This document shows, piece by piece, positions 1 through 6,247 of a stretch of 6,247 nucleotides of DNA (position 1 is the stretch's first letter; each line of letters starts with the position of its first letter). The notes under the pieces are model-generated. The model was not told where the DNA came from. It saw only the letters and a program-made list of their open reading frames with translations, and did not search any database. This DNA is from Chlorobiota bacterium. GTDB taxonomy: Bacteria > Bacteroidota > Bacteroidia > Flavobacteriales > Flavobacteriaceae. The position numbers were made by a program, and so were the translations under genes. Where the stretch lies: positions 1 to 6,247 of the forward strand of contig JAADHG010000087.1 in the NCBI GenBank assembly GCA_013151975.1, given 5' to 3'.

Positions 1-1
1 C

Positions 2-112
2 TCCACAATTACTACTGTTTCTCAAGACAATGTAAATACTCTGCTTGACGAAAATAAAAATAAAGCAGACTTTATTATTTGTGTAGATAGTAATATGACG
101 AATACATATTAA
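2..112 (+). CDS. C-terminal fragment of an unrecognised protein (cut by left edge)
   Basis: This is the only plus-strand frame open from the left edge; it gives 36 codons and ends in TAA at 110-112. The other two frames hit stops within the first 48 bases. The visible tail contains DNVNTLLDENKNKADFII, a mixed polar and hydrophobic end with no membrane segment and no motif I recognise. It lies 87 bases upstream of rmuC on the same strand, and rmuC has its own promoter box, so an operon is not needed. The fragment is too short to assign a family. It could also be a chance open frame, although its codon use suits an AT-rich flavobacterial gene. Confidence 0.5.
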   Translation, partial: STITTVSQDNVNTLLDENKNKADFIICVDSNMTNTY

Positions 113-171
113 ACTATTTATTCGCATTCAATTTTCTCTTTTAATATCTTAGAAAAGCGAAAGGGTTTAAC

Positions 172-179
172 TATATTTG
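172..179 (+). promoter_or_regulatory. Bacteroidota -7 box for rmuC
   Basis: TATATTTG matches the Bacteroidota sigma-factor -7 consensus TAnnTTTG exactly. Nineteen bases upstream lies TTAG (149-152), a one-mismatch version of the -33 TTTG element. Transcription would start around 184-187, leaving a leader of about 15 bases before the rmuC ATG. No Shine-Dalgarno sequence is present, as usual in this phylum. Confidence 0.6.
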
Positions 180-199
180 AGTAAATTTCTAATCATCTA

Positions 200-1525
200 A
201 TGAACGATAACCTCATTCTAATATTTGCAATATTAATTTCTGCACTAATTGGAGCTTACTTAAGTATGCGCTTTACAAAGCTAAAAAGTAAAAGCGAAAA
301 GAGCACTTTAGAAGAGCGTGAAAATCAACTTAACAATATAGTTGCCGAATTAAAAAACACCATTACTAATTTAGAAGCTGAGCGTGATAAATATAGAGAT
401 GAAAAAGAAGGTTTAAATTTAGAACTTGTTCAAAAAAAAACAGAATACGAAAATCTTCAAAAACAAAATTTATTGCGCGATAAAGAACTTGAAGAACGAC
501 AAAAACAATTACGCAAAGACTTTGAGCTATTAGCAACTAAAATTCTTGATGAAAAATCTGAAAAATTCACACTTAAGAATAAAGAGAATCTTAAAACCAT
601 CCTAGATCCTTTACATGATAAAATTAAACATTTTGAAGAAAAAGTAGAGAAAACACATAAAGAAAGTATTGACTATCATGCCGCTTTAAGACAACAAATC
701 ATAGGGTTAAAAGAGTTAAACACTCAAATGAGTAAAGAAGCTATTAACCTTACAAACGCTTTAAAAGGGGACAGTAAAGCACAAGGAGATTGGGGAGAAA
801 CTCAGCTTGAAATAATTTTAGAAAAAGCAGGTTTAAGCAAAGGTGTTCATTTTTCTACTCAAGGCGGTTATAGAGATGATGATGGAAAATTAAAGAAACC
901 AGATTTTATTATCAATTTACCAGACAACAAACATTTAATTGTAGATTCAAAGGTTTCACTAACAGCATATGAAAATTACTATAATGCCGCAAATGAAGAC
1001 ATTAAAGATGAAAGTTTAAAAAAGCATTTGTCTAGTATTAAAAAACATATTAAAGAGTTAGGTGAAAAAAAATATACTGATTTATATGGTATTAACACAC
1101 CAGACTATGTTTTAATGTTTGTACCAATTGAGCCTGCTTTATTAATTGCATTAAACGAAAATAACCAACTATATCTAGAAGCTTTAGATAAGAATGTAGT
1201 TCTGGTATCAACATCAACACTATTAGCTACACTAAGTACAGTTTCTTCAATTTGGAAGCAAGAGGACCAAAAGAAAAACGTTCAAGAAATTGCAAAGAGA
1301 GCTGGCGCAATGTATGACAAGTTTGAAGGATTTGTACAAGATTTGTTAAAAATTGGAAAGTCCATAAATACTTCTAAAGAAAGTTACGATGCAGCAATGA
1401 ATAAATTAGTTGATGGAAAAGGAAATTTAATTTCAAGCATTGAGAAAATTAAAAAACTTGGAGCTACTGCAAAAAAAACACTACCAAAAAATATTATAAA
1501 GCGAGCAGAAGAAAATAACGAATAA
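200..1525 (+). CDS. rmuC: DNA recombination protein RmuC
   Basis: The protein has 441 residues and fits the RmuC family, linked in E. coli to limiting recombination at inverted repeats and thought to have a nuclease-like core. Residues 4-22 form one hydrophobic N-terminal membrane anchor. Residues 33-120 are a charged, Glu/Lys-rich coiled coil. The RmuC domain follows to about residue 420. Its hallmarks are visible: GDWGE at 196-200, PDFII at 234-238, VDSKVS at 248-253 and YVLMFVPIE at 303-311. D235, D249 and K251 are spaced like a PD-(D/E)xK nuclease core; that catalytic reading is inference. The start is well fixed: an in-frame TAA lies at 182-184 and ATG 200 is the first ATG after it. Length is normal and no key motif is missing. 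The gene appears monocistronic, with its own promoter box and terminator. A run of nine A (432-440) lies in the coiled-coil region but the frame is intact. Confidence 0.95.
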   Translation: MNDNLILIFAILISALIGAYLSMRFTKLKSKSEKSTLEERENQLNNIVAELKNTITNLEAERDKYRDEKEGLNLELVQKKTEYENLQKQNLLRDKELEERQKQLRKDFELLATKILDEKSEKFTLKNKENLKTILDPLHDKIKHFEEKVEKTHKESIDYHAALRQQIIGLKELNTQMSKEAINLTNALKGDSKAQGDWGETQLEIILEKAGLSKGVHFSTQGGYRDDDGKLKKPDFIINLPDNKHLIVDSKVSLTAYENYYNAANEDIKDESLKKHLSSIKKHIKELGEKKYTDLYGINTPDYVLMFVPIEPALLIALNENNQLYLEALDKNVVLVSTSTLLATLSTVSSIWKQEDQKKNVQEIAKRAGAMYDKFEGFVQDLLKIGKSINTSKESYDAAMNKLVDGKGNLISSIEKIKKLGATAKKTLPKNIIKRAEENNE

Positions 1526-1548
1526 AAAACCACCAAAAAGGTGGTTTT
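1526..1548. terminator. Bidirectional terminator between rmuC and the T9SS-protein gene
   Basis: A perfect 9-bp inverted repeat, AAAACCACC (1526-1534) and GGTGGTTTT (1540-1548), encloses a five-base loop. It begins directly after the rmuC stop codon. On the plus strand the stem ends in TTTT followed by AATTTTT. On the minus strand the stem is followed by a further T-rich run (TTTTTTATT in total). It lies 25 bases past the stop of the convergent gene, so one hairpin can serve both transcripts. Confidence 0.88.
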
Positions 1549-1573
1549 AATTTTTATATCAATTTATAAAACT

Positions 1574-2449
1574 CTATTGCTTTACAAATCGTTTTGTTTG
1601 TGTTCCAGTATCCGTTGTAAGTCTTACTAAATACACGCCTGCATTCCATTCTGATACATCTACAAATGTTGATGCATTTGTTAATCTATCTGCAAATATT
1701 TTCTTTCCTAAAACATCAAAAACTTCTAAATTAGTATTGTCATGAAATCCTGATAACTTCAAATTAAGTCTATCTGTTCCAGGATTTGGTGATATTGAAA
1801 ATGAACTTAAAGGATTATTATCGTTAACACTTAATAAAGCAGATGTTTCTATATTATCAATATCTAGTGTGGTAGGAACACCAGAAAAAGCTTGTCCAAA
1901 CCATGAGGGTACAACATTACTCAGTATTCTAACTTCATTTATATTTCCACTACTTAAAAGATTAGCTACTGTTGCAGAACCTCCAACTACTTGCATATCT
2001 GACGCTGTAATTGGTATTACAACAGACGTCCATCCAGATCCTGCTGTTACCACAACCGAATTAGTAGTACATATTTGGTCGCCAGTTAAATTATTTTGAA
2101 AGGCTACTCTTAAATTTAAATCGCTACCTGTAACTCTAACGTCAAACTTAATTCCAAAAACATTTGCACCAGTATAATTACCAATCCAATTACTGTTCTT
2201 GTTAAAGATTAACAGTTTACTCCCCGCTCCGTTAGGATTACCATTGGTAGTATACTTAAAAAAGTTGTCATTTACTCCAGCTGGCCCATCAGTAGCAACA
2301 TTGGTTGGTTGGTTGGTTGCTGCATTTCCAATACCCCAACCTTGTTTTGTTCCATCTTCAAAATCATCTATTTGACCTACTGTAACTTGAGCCAATAGTG
2401 TAGAAGTAATGAACAAAGTAATTATAAGCGTAAGTAATTTTTTATTCAT
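1574..2449 (-). CDS. Secreted beta-sandwich protein with T9SS type A sorting domain
   Basis: The protein has 291 residues. Residues 1-20 are a signal peptide (MNKK, hydrophobic core, then LLA before Q21), the common Bacteroidota signal peptidase I site. Residues about 26-205 open with DDFEDGTKQGWG and close with LDIDNIE (195-201). This resembles the jelly-roll, carbohydrate-binding-like modules of secreted proteins, but no ligand or catalytic residues can be named. Residues about 216-291 are a type A T9SS sorting domain: SFSISPNPGTDRLNL (216-230), VFDVLGKKIF (243-252), WNAGVYLVRL (268-277) and a basic end, KRFVKQ. The protein is therefore expected to cross the inner membrane by Sec and the outer membrane by T9SS, then be released or anchored at the surface. 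It has no enzyme domain, so a binding or adhesive role is inference. It shares strand with carB 77 bases upstream but has no related function. A CCAA repeat lies in codons 44-50. Confidence 0.88.
   Translation of the reverse strand: MNKKLLTLIITLFITSTLLAQVTVGQIDDFEDGTKQGWGIGNAATNQPTNVATDGPAGVNDNFFKYTTNGNPNGAGSKLLIFNKNSNWIGNYTGANVFGIKFDVRVTGSDLNLRVAFQNNLTGDQICTTNSVVVTAGSGWTSVVIPITASDMQVVGGSATVANLLSSGNINEVRILSNVVPSWFGQAFSGVPTTLDIDNIETSALLSVNDNNPLSSFSISPNPGTDRLNLKLSGFHDNTNLEVFDVLGKKIFADRLTNASTFVDVSEWNAGVYLVRLTTDTGTQTKRFVKQ
2301..2319 (-). repeat. Tetranucleotide tandem repeat (CCAA on coding strand, about 4.75 copies)
   Basis: The plus strand reads TTGG four times followed by TTG. On the coding strand this is CAAC/CCAA repeated through codons 44-50 (A-T-N-Q-P-T-N) of the secreted T9SS protein, shortly after its signal peptide and at the start of the beta-sandwich module. 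The unit length is not a multiple of three, so gain or loss of one unit would shift the frame and remove the sorting domain. The array is short compared with proven phase-variable tetranucleotide tracts. Confidence 0.85.
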
Positions 2450-2506
2450 AGTGTCATTGAGTTATATTTAAGCTAATTTAATAATTTTTAACTAATTATA
2501 TATAAA

Positions 2507-2524
2507 ACTTCGGCAAAATGAAGT
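2507..2524 (-). terminator. Possible weak terminator after carB
   Basis: Three bases past the carB stop, the minus strand forms a 5-bp stem, ACTTC and GAAGT, around an eight-base loop, followed by TTTTATATATA. The stem is short and the loop large, so termination would be inefficient. Read-through into the T9SS-protein gene 77 bases downstream is possible. No good TAnnTTTG box was found in this gap; there is only a TTTTG followed 19 bases later by the poor match TAGTTAAA. Confidence 0.25.
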
Positions 2525-2526
2525 GT

Positions 2527-5379
2527 TTACTTACTTAAATACATTTTTCTTCTAGAATATAAGTCGTAAAACTGATCGTCCTTTAAGCTATCAATAAATA
2601 AAATACTTTCTCCTGTACTCTTCATTTCTGGTCCAAGTTGTTTATTTACATTTGGAAATTTATTGAATGAAAATACAGGCTGTTTAATCGCATATCCATT
2701 CAGATGTGGTTTAAAATTAAAATCAGTGACTTTCTTTTCTCCCAGCATTACTTTAGTAGCATAATTTACATAAGGTTCGCCATATGCTTTTGATATAAAA
2801 GGCACTGTCCTTGATGCCCTTGGATTGGCTTCAATTATATATACTCTTTCATCTTTTATTGCAAACTGAATATTTATTAAACCAACAGTATTTAAAGCTA
2901 GTGCTATTTTTTTTGTATGATCTTTAATTTGTTGCATTACAAAATCGCCAAGATTAAATGGCGGCAATGTTGCATTACTATCTCCTGAATGAACGCCACA
3001 AGGTTCAATGTGCTCCATAATACCAATAATATAGATATTTTCCCCATCACAAATAGCATCTGCTTCTGCTTCAATAGCACCATCTAAATAATGATCTAAC
3101 AACAGTTTATTACCAGGCATTTTTCTTAATAAATCTACAACATGCTCTTCCAATTCTTTTTTATTGATAACAATCTTCATGCCTTGACCCCCTAAGACAT
3201 ACGATGGACGCACTAAGATTGGAAAATCTAAGACCTTTGCAATTGCCAAAGCTTCATCTGCTGTAGTTGCAATGTCAAATTCTGGATATGGTATATTGTT
3301 TTCTTTTAATAAGGTTGAAAACGAACCTCTATCTTCTGCTAAATCTAAAGATTGGAATGTAGTTCCAATAATTTTTACACCATAACGATCTAGTTTTTCT
3401 GCTAGTTTTAGAGCTGTTTGTCCTCCTAATTGAACAATTACACCTTCAGGTTTTTCATGGCGAATAATATCGTAAATATGTTCCCAAAATACAGGTTCAA
3501 AATACAGTTTATCTGCGGTATCAAAATCGGTTGAAACGGTTTCTGGGTTACAATTAATCATAATGGTTTCATAACCACATTCTGCTGCTGCTAACACACC
3601 GTGAACACAACAATAATCAAACTCTATGCCTTGTCCAATTCTGTTTGGTCCAGATCCTAAAACAATAATTTTCTTTTTATCTGATACTATGCTTTCATTA
3701 TCAGAATAACAATTACCATCTGCTGTTTCAACTTCGTTCTCAAAGGTTGAATAGTAATATGGCGTTTTTGCTTTAAACTCGGCTGCACAAGTATCTACTA
3801 ACTTATAAATACGCTTGATGTTAAGTTCGTCACGCTTGTTATACACTTGGCTTTCTAAACACCCTAACATATGTGCTATTTGGCGGTCGCCATATCCTTT
3901 TTGCTTTGCTTCTAAAAGTAAGTCGCGCTCAATAGTATCGATGGTGTAAGTTGAAATTTCTTTTTCTAAATGGTACAACTCTTCATATTGCTTTAAAAAC
4001 CACATATCAATTTTTGTGATTTCATGAATTCTACTTAATGGAATTCCCATCTGAATAGCATCATAAATTACAAATACACGATCCCAACTGGCATAAGTTA
4101 GCTTTTCTATAATCTGGTCATAATCTTTATAGCCTTTACCATCGGCTCCTAATCCGTTGCGCTTTATTTCGAGAGATTGTGTGGCTTTATGCAGTGCCTC
4201 TTGAAAAGAACGTCCAATACCCATAACCTCTCCAACAGATTTCATTTGCAGTCCTAAAGTTCTATCACTACCTTCAAACTTATCAAAGTTCCAACGCGGA
4301 ATCTTTACAATTACATAATCTAATGTTGGTTCAAATAAAGCAGAAGTAGATTTGGTAATCTGGTTTTCTAAATCATCTAACGTATAACCTATAGCTAATT
4401 TAGCAGCAATTTTTGCTATAGGATAACCTGTGGCTTTACTTGCCAAAGCTGAAGAACGTGATACACGCGGATTTATTTCTATAGCAATAATATCTTCTTT
4501 TTTGTCAGGACTTACCGCAAATTGCACATTACAACCTCCAGCAAAATCGCCAATACTACGCATCATATGTATTGCCATATCACGCATTTTCTGATAGGTT
4601 GTATCACTTAAGGTCATTGCTGGCGCAACTGTAATAGAGTCTCCTGTATGGATTCCCATAGGATCCATATTTTCAATAGAACAAATAATAACAACATTAT
4701 CATTGGCATCTCTAAGTAATTCTAATTCAAACTCTTTCCAGCCAATAAGTGCTTTATCTATCATTACTTCATGAATTGGAGAAATTTCCAAACCACGTTC
4801 TAATAACTCATCAAAATCTTCTTCTCTATATACAATCGACGCTCCATCTCCACCTAAAGTATATGATGCCCTAATTACTAGAGGGAATCCAAATTCCTGT
4901 GCAATTTCTTTTCCTTTTAAATAAGAGTTAGCTGTAGCTTGAGGAGCCATTCCTATACCAATTTTAAGCATTAACTCTCTAAACTTTTCTCTATCTTCAG
5001 TAATATTGATAGCATCAATATCTACGCCTATAATTTCGACATCAAAATCTTTCCAAACACCTTTTTCATCAGCTTCAATACATAAATTAAGTGCAGTTTG
5101 ACCTCCCATTGTAGGTAAAACTGCATCAATTTGTGGGTGTTCTTTTAAAATTTGTATAATGGACTTGGTTGTCAACGGCAACAAATATACATGGTCTGCC
5201 ATTGAAGGGTCTGTCATTATTGTTGCAGGATTAGAATTTATTAAAACTGTTTCTATTCCATCTTCACGTAAAGAACGTAGTGCTTGGGTTCCTGAATAAT
5301 CAAACTCGCAAGCTTGTCCTATAACTATTGGTCCAGAGCCTATTATTAAAATGGAATTAAGGTCTTTTCTTTTTGGCAT
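2527..5379 (-). CDS. carB: Carbamoyl-phosphate synthase large subunit, lacking the C-terminal allosteric domain
   Basis: CarB makes carbamoyl phosphate from bicarbonate, ammonia (delivered by CarA from glutamine) and two ATP, in the cytoplasm, feeding pyrimidine and arginine synthesis. The start MPKRKDLNSILIIGSGPIVIG aligns with E. coli CarB from residue 1. The two homologous ATP-grasp halves are complete. The first half (about 1-400) has GSGPIVIGQACEFDYSG at 14-30, R130, R170, GIHTGDS at 242-248 and EINPRVSR at 301-308. A helical oligomerisation region spans about 405-560. The second half (about 570-930) has GSGPNRIGQGIEFDY at 575-589, VRPSYVLGG at 723-731, GVHSGDS at 795-801 and EANPRASR at 850-857. 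Length is 950 residues against 1073 in E. coli. It stops about 30 residues after LGPEMKSTGES (915-925), so the MGS-like domain that binds ornithine, UMP and IMP in E. coli is missing. No frameshift or remnant of that domain is visible downstream. I recall similar lengths in other flavobacteria. carA is not in the window. Confidence 0.97.
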   Translation of the reverse strand: MPKRKDLNSILIIGSGPIVIGQACEFDYSGTQALRSLREDGIETVLINSNPATIMTDPSMADHVYLLPLTTKSIIQILKEHPQIDAVLPTMGGQTALNLCIEADEKGVWKDFDVEIIGVDIDAINITEDREKFRELMLKIGIGMAPQATANSYLKGKEIAQEFGFPLVIRASYTLGGDGASIVYREEDFDELLERGLEISPIHEVMIDKALIGWKEFELELLRDANDNVVIICSIENMDPMGIHTGDSITVAPAMTLSDTTYQKMRDMAIHMMRSIGDFAGGCNVQFAVSPDKKEDIIAIEINPRVSRSSALASKATGYPIAKIAAKLAIGYTLDDLENQITKSTSALFEPTLDYVIVKIPRWNFDKFEGSDRTLGLQMKSVGEVMGIGRSFQEALHKATQSLEIKRNGLGADGKGYKDYDQIIEKLTYASWDRVFVIYDAIQMGIPLSRIHEITKIDMWFLKQYEELYHLEKEISTYTIDTIERDLLLEAKQKGYGDRQIAHMLGCLESQVYNKRDELNIKRIYKLVDTCAAEFKAKTPYYYSTFENEVETADGNCYSDNESIVSDKKKIIVLGSGPNRIGQGIEFDYCCVHGVLAAAECGYETIMINCNPETVSTDFDTADKLYFEPVFWEHIYDIIRHEKPEGVIVQLGGQTALKLAEKLDRYGVKIIGTTFQSLDLAEDRGSFSTLLKENNIPYPEFDIATTADEALAIAKVLDFPILVRPSYVLGGQGMKIVINKKELEEHVVDLLRKMPGNKLLLDHYLDGAIEAEADAICDGENIYIIGIMEHIEPCGVHSGDSNATLPPFNLGDFVMQQIKDHTKKIALALNTVGLINIQFAIKDERVYIIEANPRASRTVPFISKAYGEPYVNYATKVMLGEKKVTDFNFKPHLNGYAIKQPVFSFNKFPNVNKQLGPEMKSTGESILFIDSLKDDQFYDLYSRRKMYLSK

Positions 5380-5407
5380 TAGATAGTGTGTTATTTTTTA
5401 AATTGTT

Positions 5408-5415
5408 CAAAAATA
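5408..5415 (-). promoter_or_regulatory. Bacteroidota -7 box for carB
   Basis: On the minus strand TATTTTTG matches TAnnTTTG exactly. It lies between the rpmH terminator and carB, giving a predicted leader of roughly 20-25 bases before the carB ATG at 5379. The position 19 bases upstream is T-rich (part of the terminator U-tract) and lacks the G of a TTTG -33 element, so promoter strength is uncertain. No Shine-Dalgarno sequence precedes the start. Confidence 0.5.
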
Positions 5416-5431
5416 GGAATCAATTAAGTAT

Positions 5432-5462
5432 AAAAAAAGGCGTTACGACTAGTAACACCTTT
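5432..5462 (-). terminator. Intrinsic terminator of rpmH
   Basis: The minus-strand RNA folds into an 11-bp stem, AAAGGUGUUAC and GUAACGCCUUU, around the loop UAGUC. It contains a single G-U wobble and is followed by four further U (seven U in a row). Read on the plus strand, the same position becomes a C-A mismatch, so the hairpin is better suited to minus-strand transcripts. It lies 23 bases after the rpmH stop and separates rpmH transcription from carB. Confidence 0.88.
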
Positions 5463-5485
5463 AATATATTAACAATTGTTAATCA

Positions 5486-5644
5486 TTATTTTTTATGACG
5501 AAGTTCTGAAGATACAGATAATTTCTTTCTGCCTTTAGCTCTTCTACGAGCAAGAACTTTTCTGCCACTTACTGAAGCCATTCTTTCTCTAAAACCATGC
5601 TTGTTTTTTCTTTTTCTCTTTGATGGTTGAAATGTTCTTTTCAT
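5486..5644 (-). CDS. rpmH: 50S ribosomal protein L34
   Basis: This 52-residue protein is a structural component of the large ribosomal subunit. It is strongly basic throughout. The start MKRTFQPSKRKRKNKHGF and the following FRERMASVSGRKVLARRRAKGRKKLS are the L34 signature; the extension SVSSELRHKK resembles flavobacterial L34 proteins. Length is close to the usual 44-53 residues. The start ATG (5642-5644) is the only one consistent with the conserved N-terminus. The gene has a full promoter 73 bases upstream of its ATG and a strong terminator 23 bases past its stop, so it appears to be transcribed alone. It is not next to rnpA or dnaA here, unlike the common arrangement in many bacteria; the neighbour downstream is carB. 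Confidence 0.97.
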   Translation of the reverse strand: MKRTFQPSKRKRKNKHGFRERMASVSGRKVLARRRAKGRKKLSVSSELRHKK

Positions 5645-5716
5645 TATACTATATCTTTAAAATCTACTTTTCTCTAACTAATTATTAGTTTTGTTTTATA
5701 TCCTTAAAACTGCGGG

Positions 5717-5747
5717 CAAATATACAAAGAGTTTTTACTTTGACAAA
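5717..5747 (-). promoter_or_regulatory. Complete Bacteroidota promoter for rpmH
   Basis: The minus strand carries TTTG at 5747-5744 (-33 element), a 19-base spacer, and TATATTTG at 5724-5717 (-7 element, exact TAnnTTTG). Spacing and both motifs match the Bacteroidota primary sigma-factor consensus. The box is followed by GCCCGCA, a common flavobacterial pattern after the -7 box. Transcription would begin near 5711, giving a leader of about 65 bases before rpmH. Confidence 0.8.
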
Positions 5748-5780
5748 CCTAAAATTAAAAATATTTTGAATTGTTTTTAC

Positions 5781-5788
5781 TACCTTTG
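5781..5788 (+). promoter_or_regulatory. Bacteroidota -7 box for the TPR-like membrane gene
   Basis: TACCTTTG matches TAnnTTTG exactly and is followed by CA, as often seen at flavobacterial promoters. Transcription would begin around 5794, with a leader of about 18 bases before the ATG at 5812. No TTTG sits 19 bases upstream; the nearest TTTG (5765-5768) is only 12 bases away. The box points away from the rpmH promoter, making the 167-bp gap a divergent promoter region. Confidence 0.6.
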
Positions 5789-5811
5789 CAATCTTAAACA
5801 AAACTGAAAAA

Positions 5812-6247
5812 ATGTACAACAAAAATATAAAACTATTTATTACCACTTTAATCTTAGCTTATGCTGTTTATCAATTTATCGAAGGTTATATTGGTAATGG
5901 TATTATGTATATTCTGCTATCTTCAATTTTTATCTTTCTTTACTTTAAAAATGAGTTTATTTTATTATCTTTTTTAAAGTTACGTAAGCAAGATTTTGAT
6001 GGCGCAAAAAAATGGTTAGATAAAATAAAAAAACCAAAATCGGCTTTAACAAGAAAACAACAAGGGTATTACAATTACTTAAACGGCATTATGGTTTCTC
6101 AAACCAATATGAATGAAGCTGAAAAATATTTTAAAAATGCTATTTCTTTAGGCTTGTCTATGGATCATGATTTAGCTATGGCCAAATTAAATTTAGCTGG
6201 CATAGCATTTAGCAAGAGGCGTAAACAAGAAGCAAATAAATTATTAG
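5812..6247 (+). CDS. Membrane-anchored TPR-like protein (cut by right edge)
   Basis: The first 145 residues are visible and the frame is open at the window end. Residues about 7-23 and 31-46 are two hydrophobic segments, likely a membrane hairpin separated by a short loop (IEGYIGNG). The rest is helical and polar. NEAEKYFKNAISLGL (101-115) is a typical second helix of a tetratricopeptide repeat, preceded by YYNYLNGIMVSQTN (86-99) as its first helix. LAMAKLNLAGIAFSKRRKQEANKLL (121-145) starts another repeat. A degenerate unit precedes them (about 52-73, KQDFDGAKKWLDKI). TPR domains bind proteins, so a scaffold role at the membrane is inference; no catalytic motif is visible. The start is placed at the ATG at 5812, directly before the first hydrophobic segment and 18 bases after the predicted transcription start. 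I do not recognise a named gene. Confidence 0.8.
   Translation, partial: MYNKNIKLFITTLILAYAVYQFIEGYIGNGIMYILLSSIFIFLYFKNEFILLSFLKLRKQDFDGAKKWLDKIKKPKSALTRKQQGYYNYLNGIMVSQTNMNEAEKYFKNAISLGLSMDHDLAMAKLNLAGIAFSKRRKQEANKLL

Noticed and set aside
121..161. Imperfect inverted repeat before rmuC (TTCGC at 121-125 with GCGAA at 157-161; TTTTCT at 132-137 with AGAAAA at 151-156)
   Set aside because: The arms are AT-rich, one side has a six-base bulge and the loop is 13 bases. No T-tract follows, so it is neither a convincing terminator nor an operator.
432..440. Run of nine A within rmuC as a programmed slippage site
   Set aside because: A-runs are frequent in this AT-rich genome, the reading frame is intact on both sides, and no alternative-frame product is evident.
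1869..2099. Plus-strand open frame of 76 codons inside the T9SS-protein gene
   Set aside because: It lies wholly antisense to a well-supported gene with a signal peptide and sorting domain. Its product has no recognisable motif and no promoter box precedes it.
2450..2526. Promoter for the T9SS-protein gene
   Set aside because: No TAnnTTTG box was found on the minus strand. TCATTTTG (one mismatch) and TTTTG with a poor -7 partner are both too weak to call.
2450..2529. Frameshift or premature stop as the cause of the short CarB
   Set aside because: The sequence after the stop encodes nothing like an MGS domain in the continuing frame, only 77 bases separate it from the next gene, and the CarB tail has already diverged before the stop.
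1..6247. CRISPR array, tRNA or rRNA gene, insertion sequence or prophage remnant
   Set aside because: No regularly spaced direct repeats, no tRNA-like cloverleaf, no transposase or integrase and no terminal inverted repeats were seen on either strand.

Overview
The window is AT-rich chromosomal DNA from a member of the Bacteroidota, most probably family Flavobacteriaceae. Four observations support this. One encoded protein has a C-terminal type IX secretion (T9SS) sorting domain. Promoter -7 boxes of the Bacteroidota form TAnnTTTG stand before at least four genes. No gene has a Shine-Dalgarno sequence. The L34 and 950-residue CarB proteins look flavobacterial. All genes appear intact except the two cut by the window edges.

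Layout, left to right. Positions 2-112 (+) hold the last 36 codons of an unrecognised gene. Positions 200-1525 (+) hold rmuC, with its own promoter box at 172-179. A perfect 9-bp hairpin at 1526-1548 lies between rmuC and the convergent gene at 1574-2449 (-), and can terminate transcription from both sides. That minus-strand gene encodes a small secreted beta-sandwich protein with a T9SS sorting tail. Next on the minus strand are carB (2527-5379), the large subunit of carbamoyl-phosphate synthase, and rpmH (5486-5644), ribosomal protein L34. They are separated by a strong rpmH terminator and a carB promoter box. A 167-bp divergent region carries a full Bacteroidota promoter for rpmH and a -7 box for the plus-strand gene that starts at 5812. 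That last gene encodes a membrane-anchored TPR-like protein and runs off the right edge.

The genes do not form one functional pathway. They are housekeeping genes (rmuC, carB, rpmH) plus one lineage-type secreted protein and one membrane TPR protein, most of them with their own promoter or terminator. carA, the partner of carB, is not in the window.

No undescribed multi-gene system, mobile element, CRISPR array or RNA gene was found. The points most worth a second look are the CarB that ends where the allosteric domain would begin, and a short CCAA tandem repeat inside the secreted-protein gene. No gene-free stretch exceeds 300 bases.
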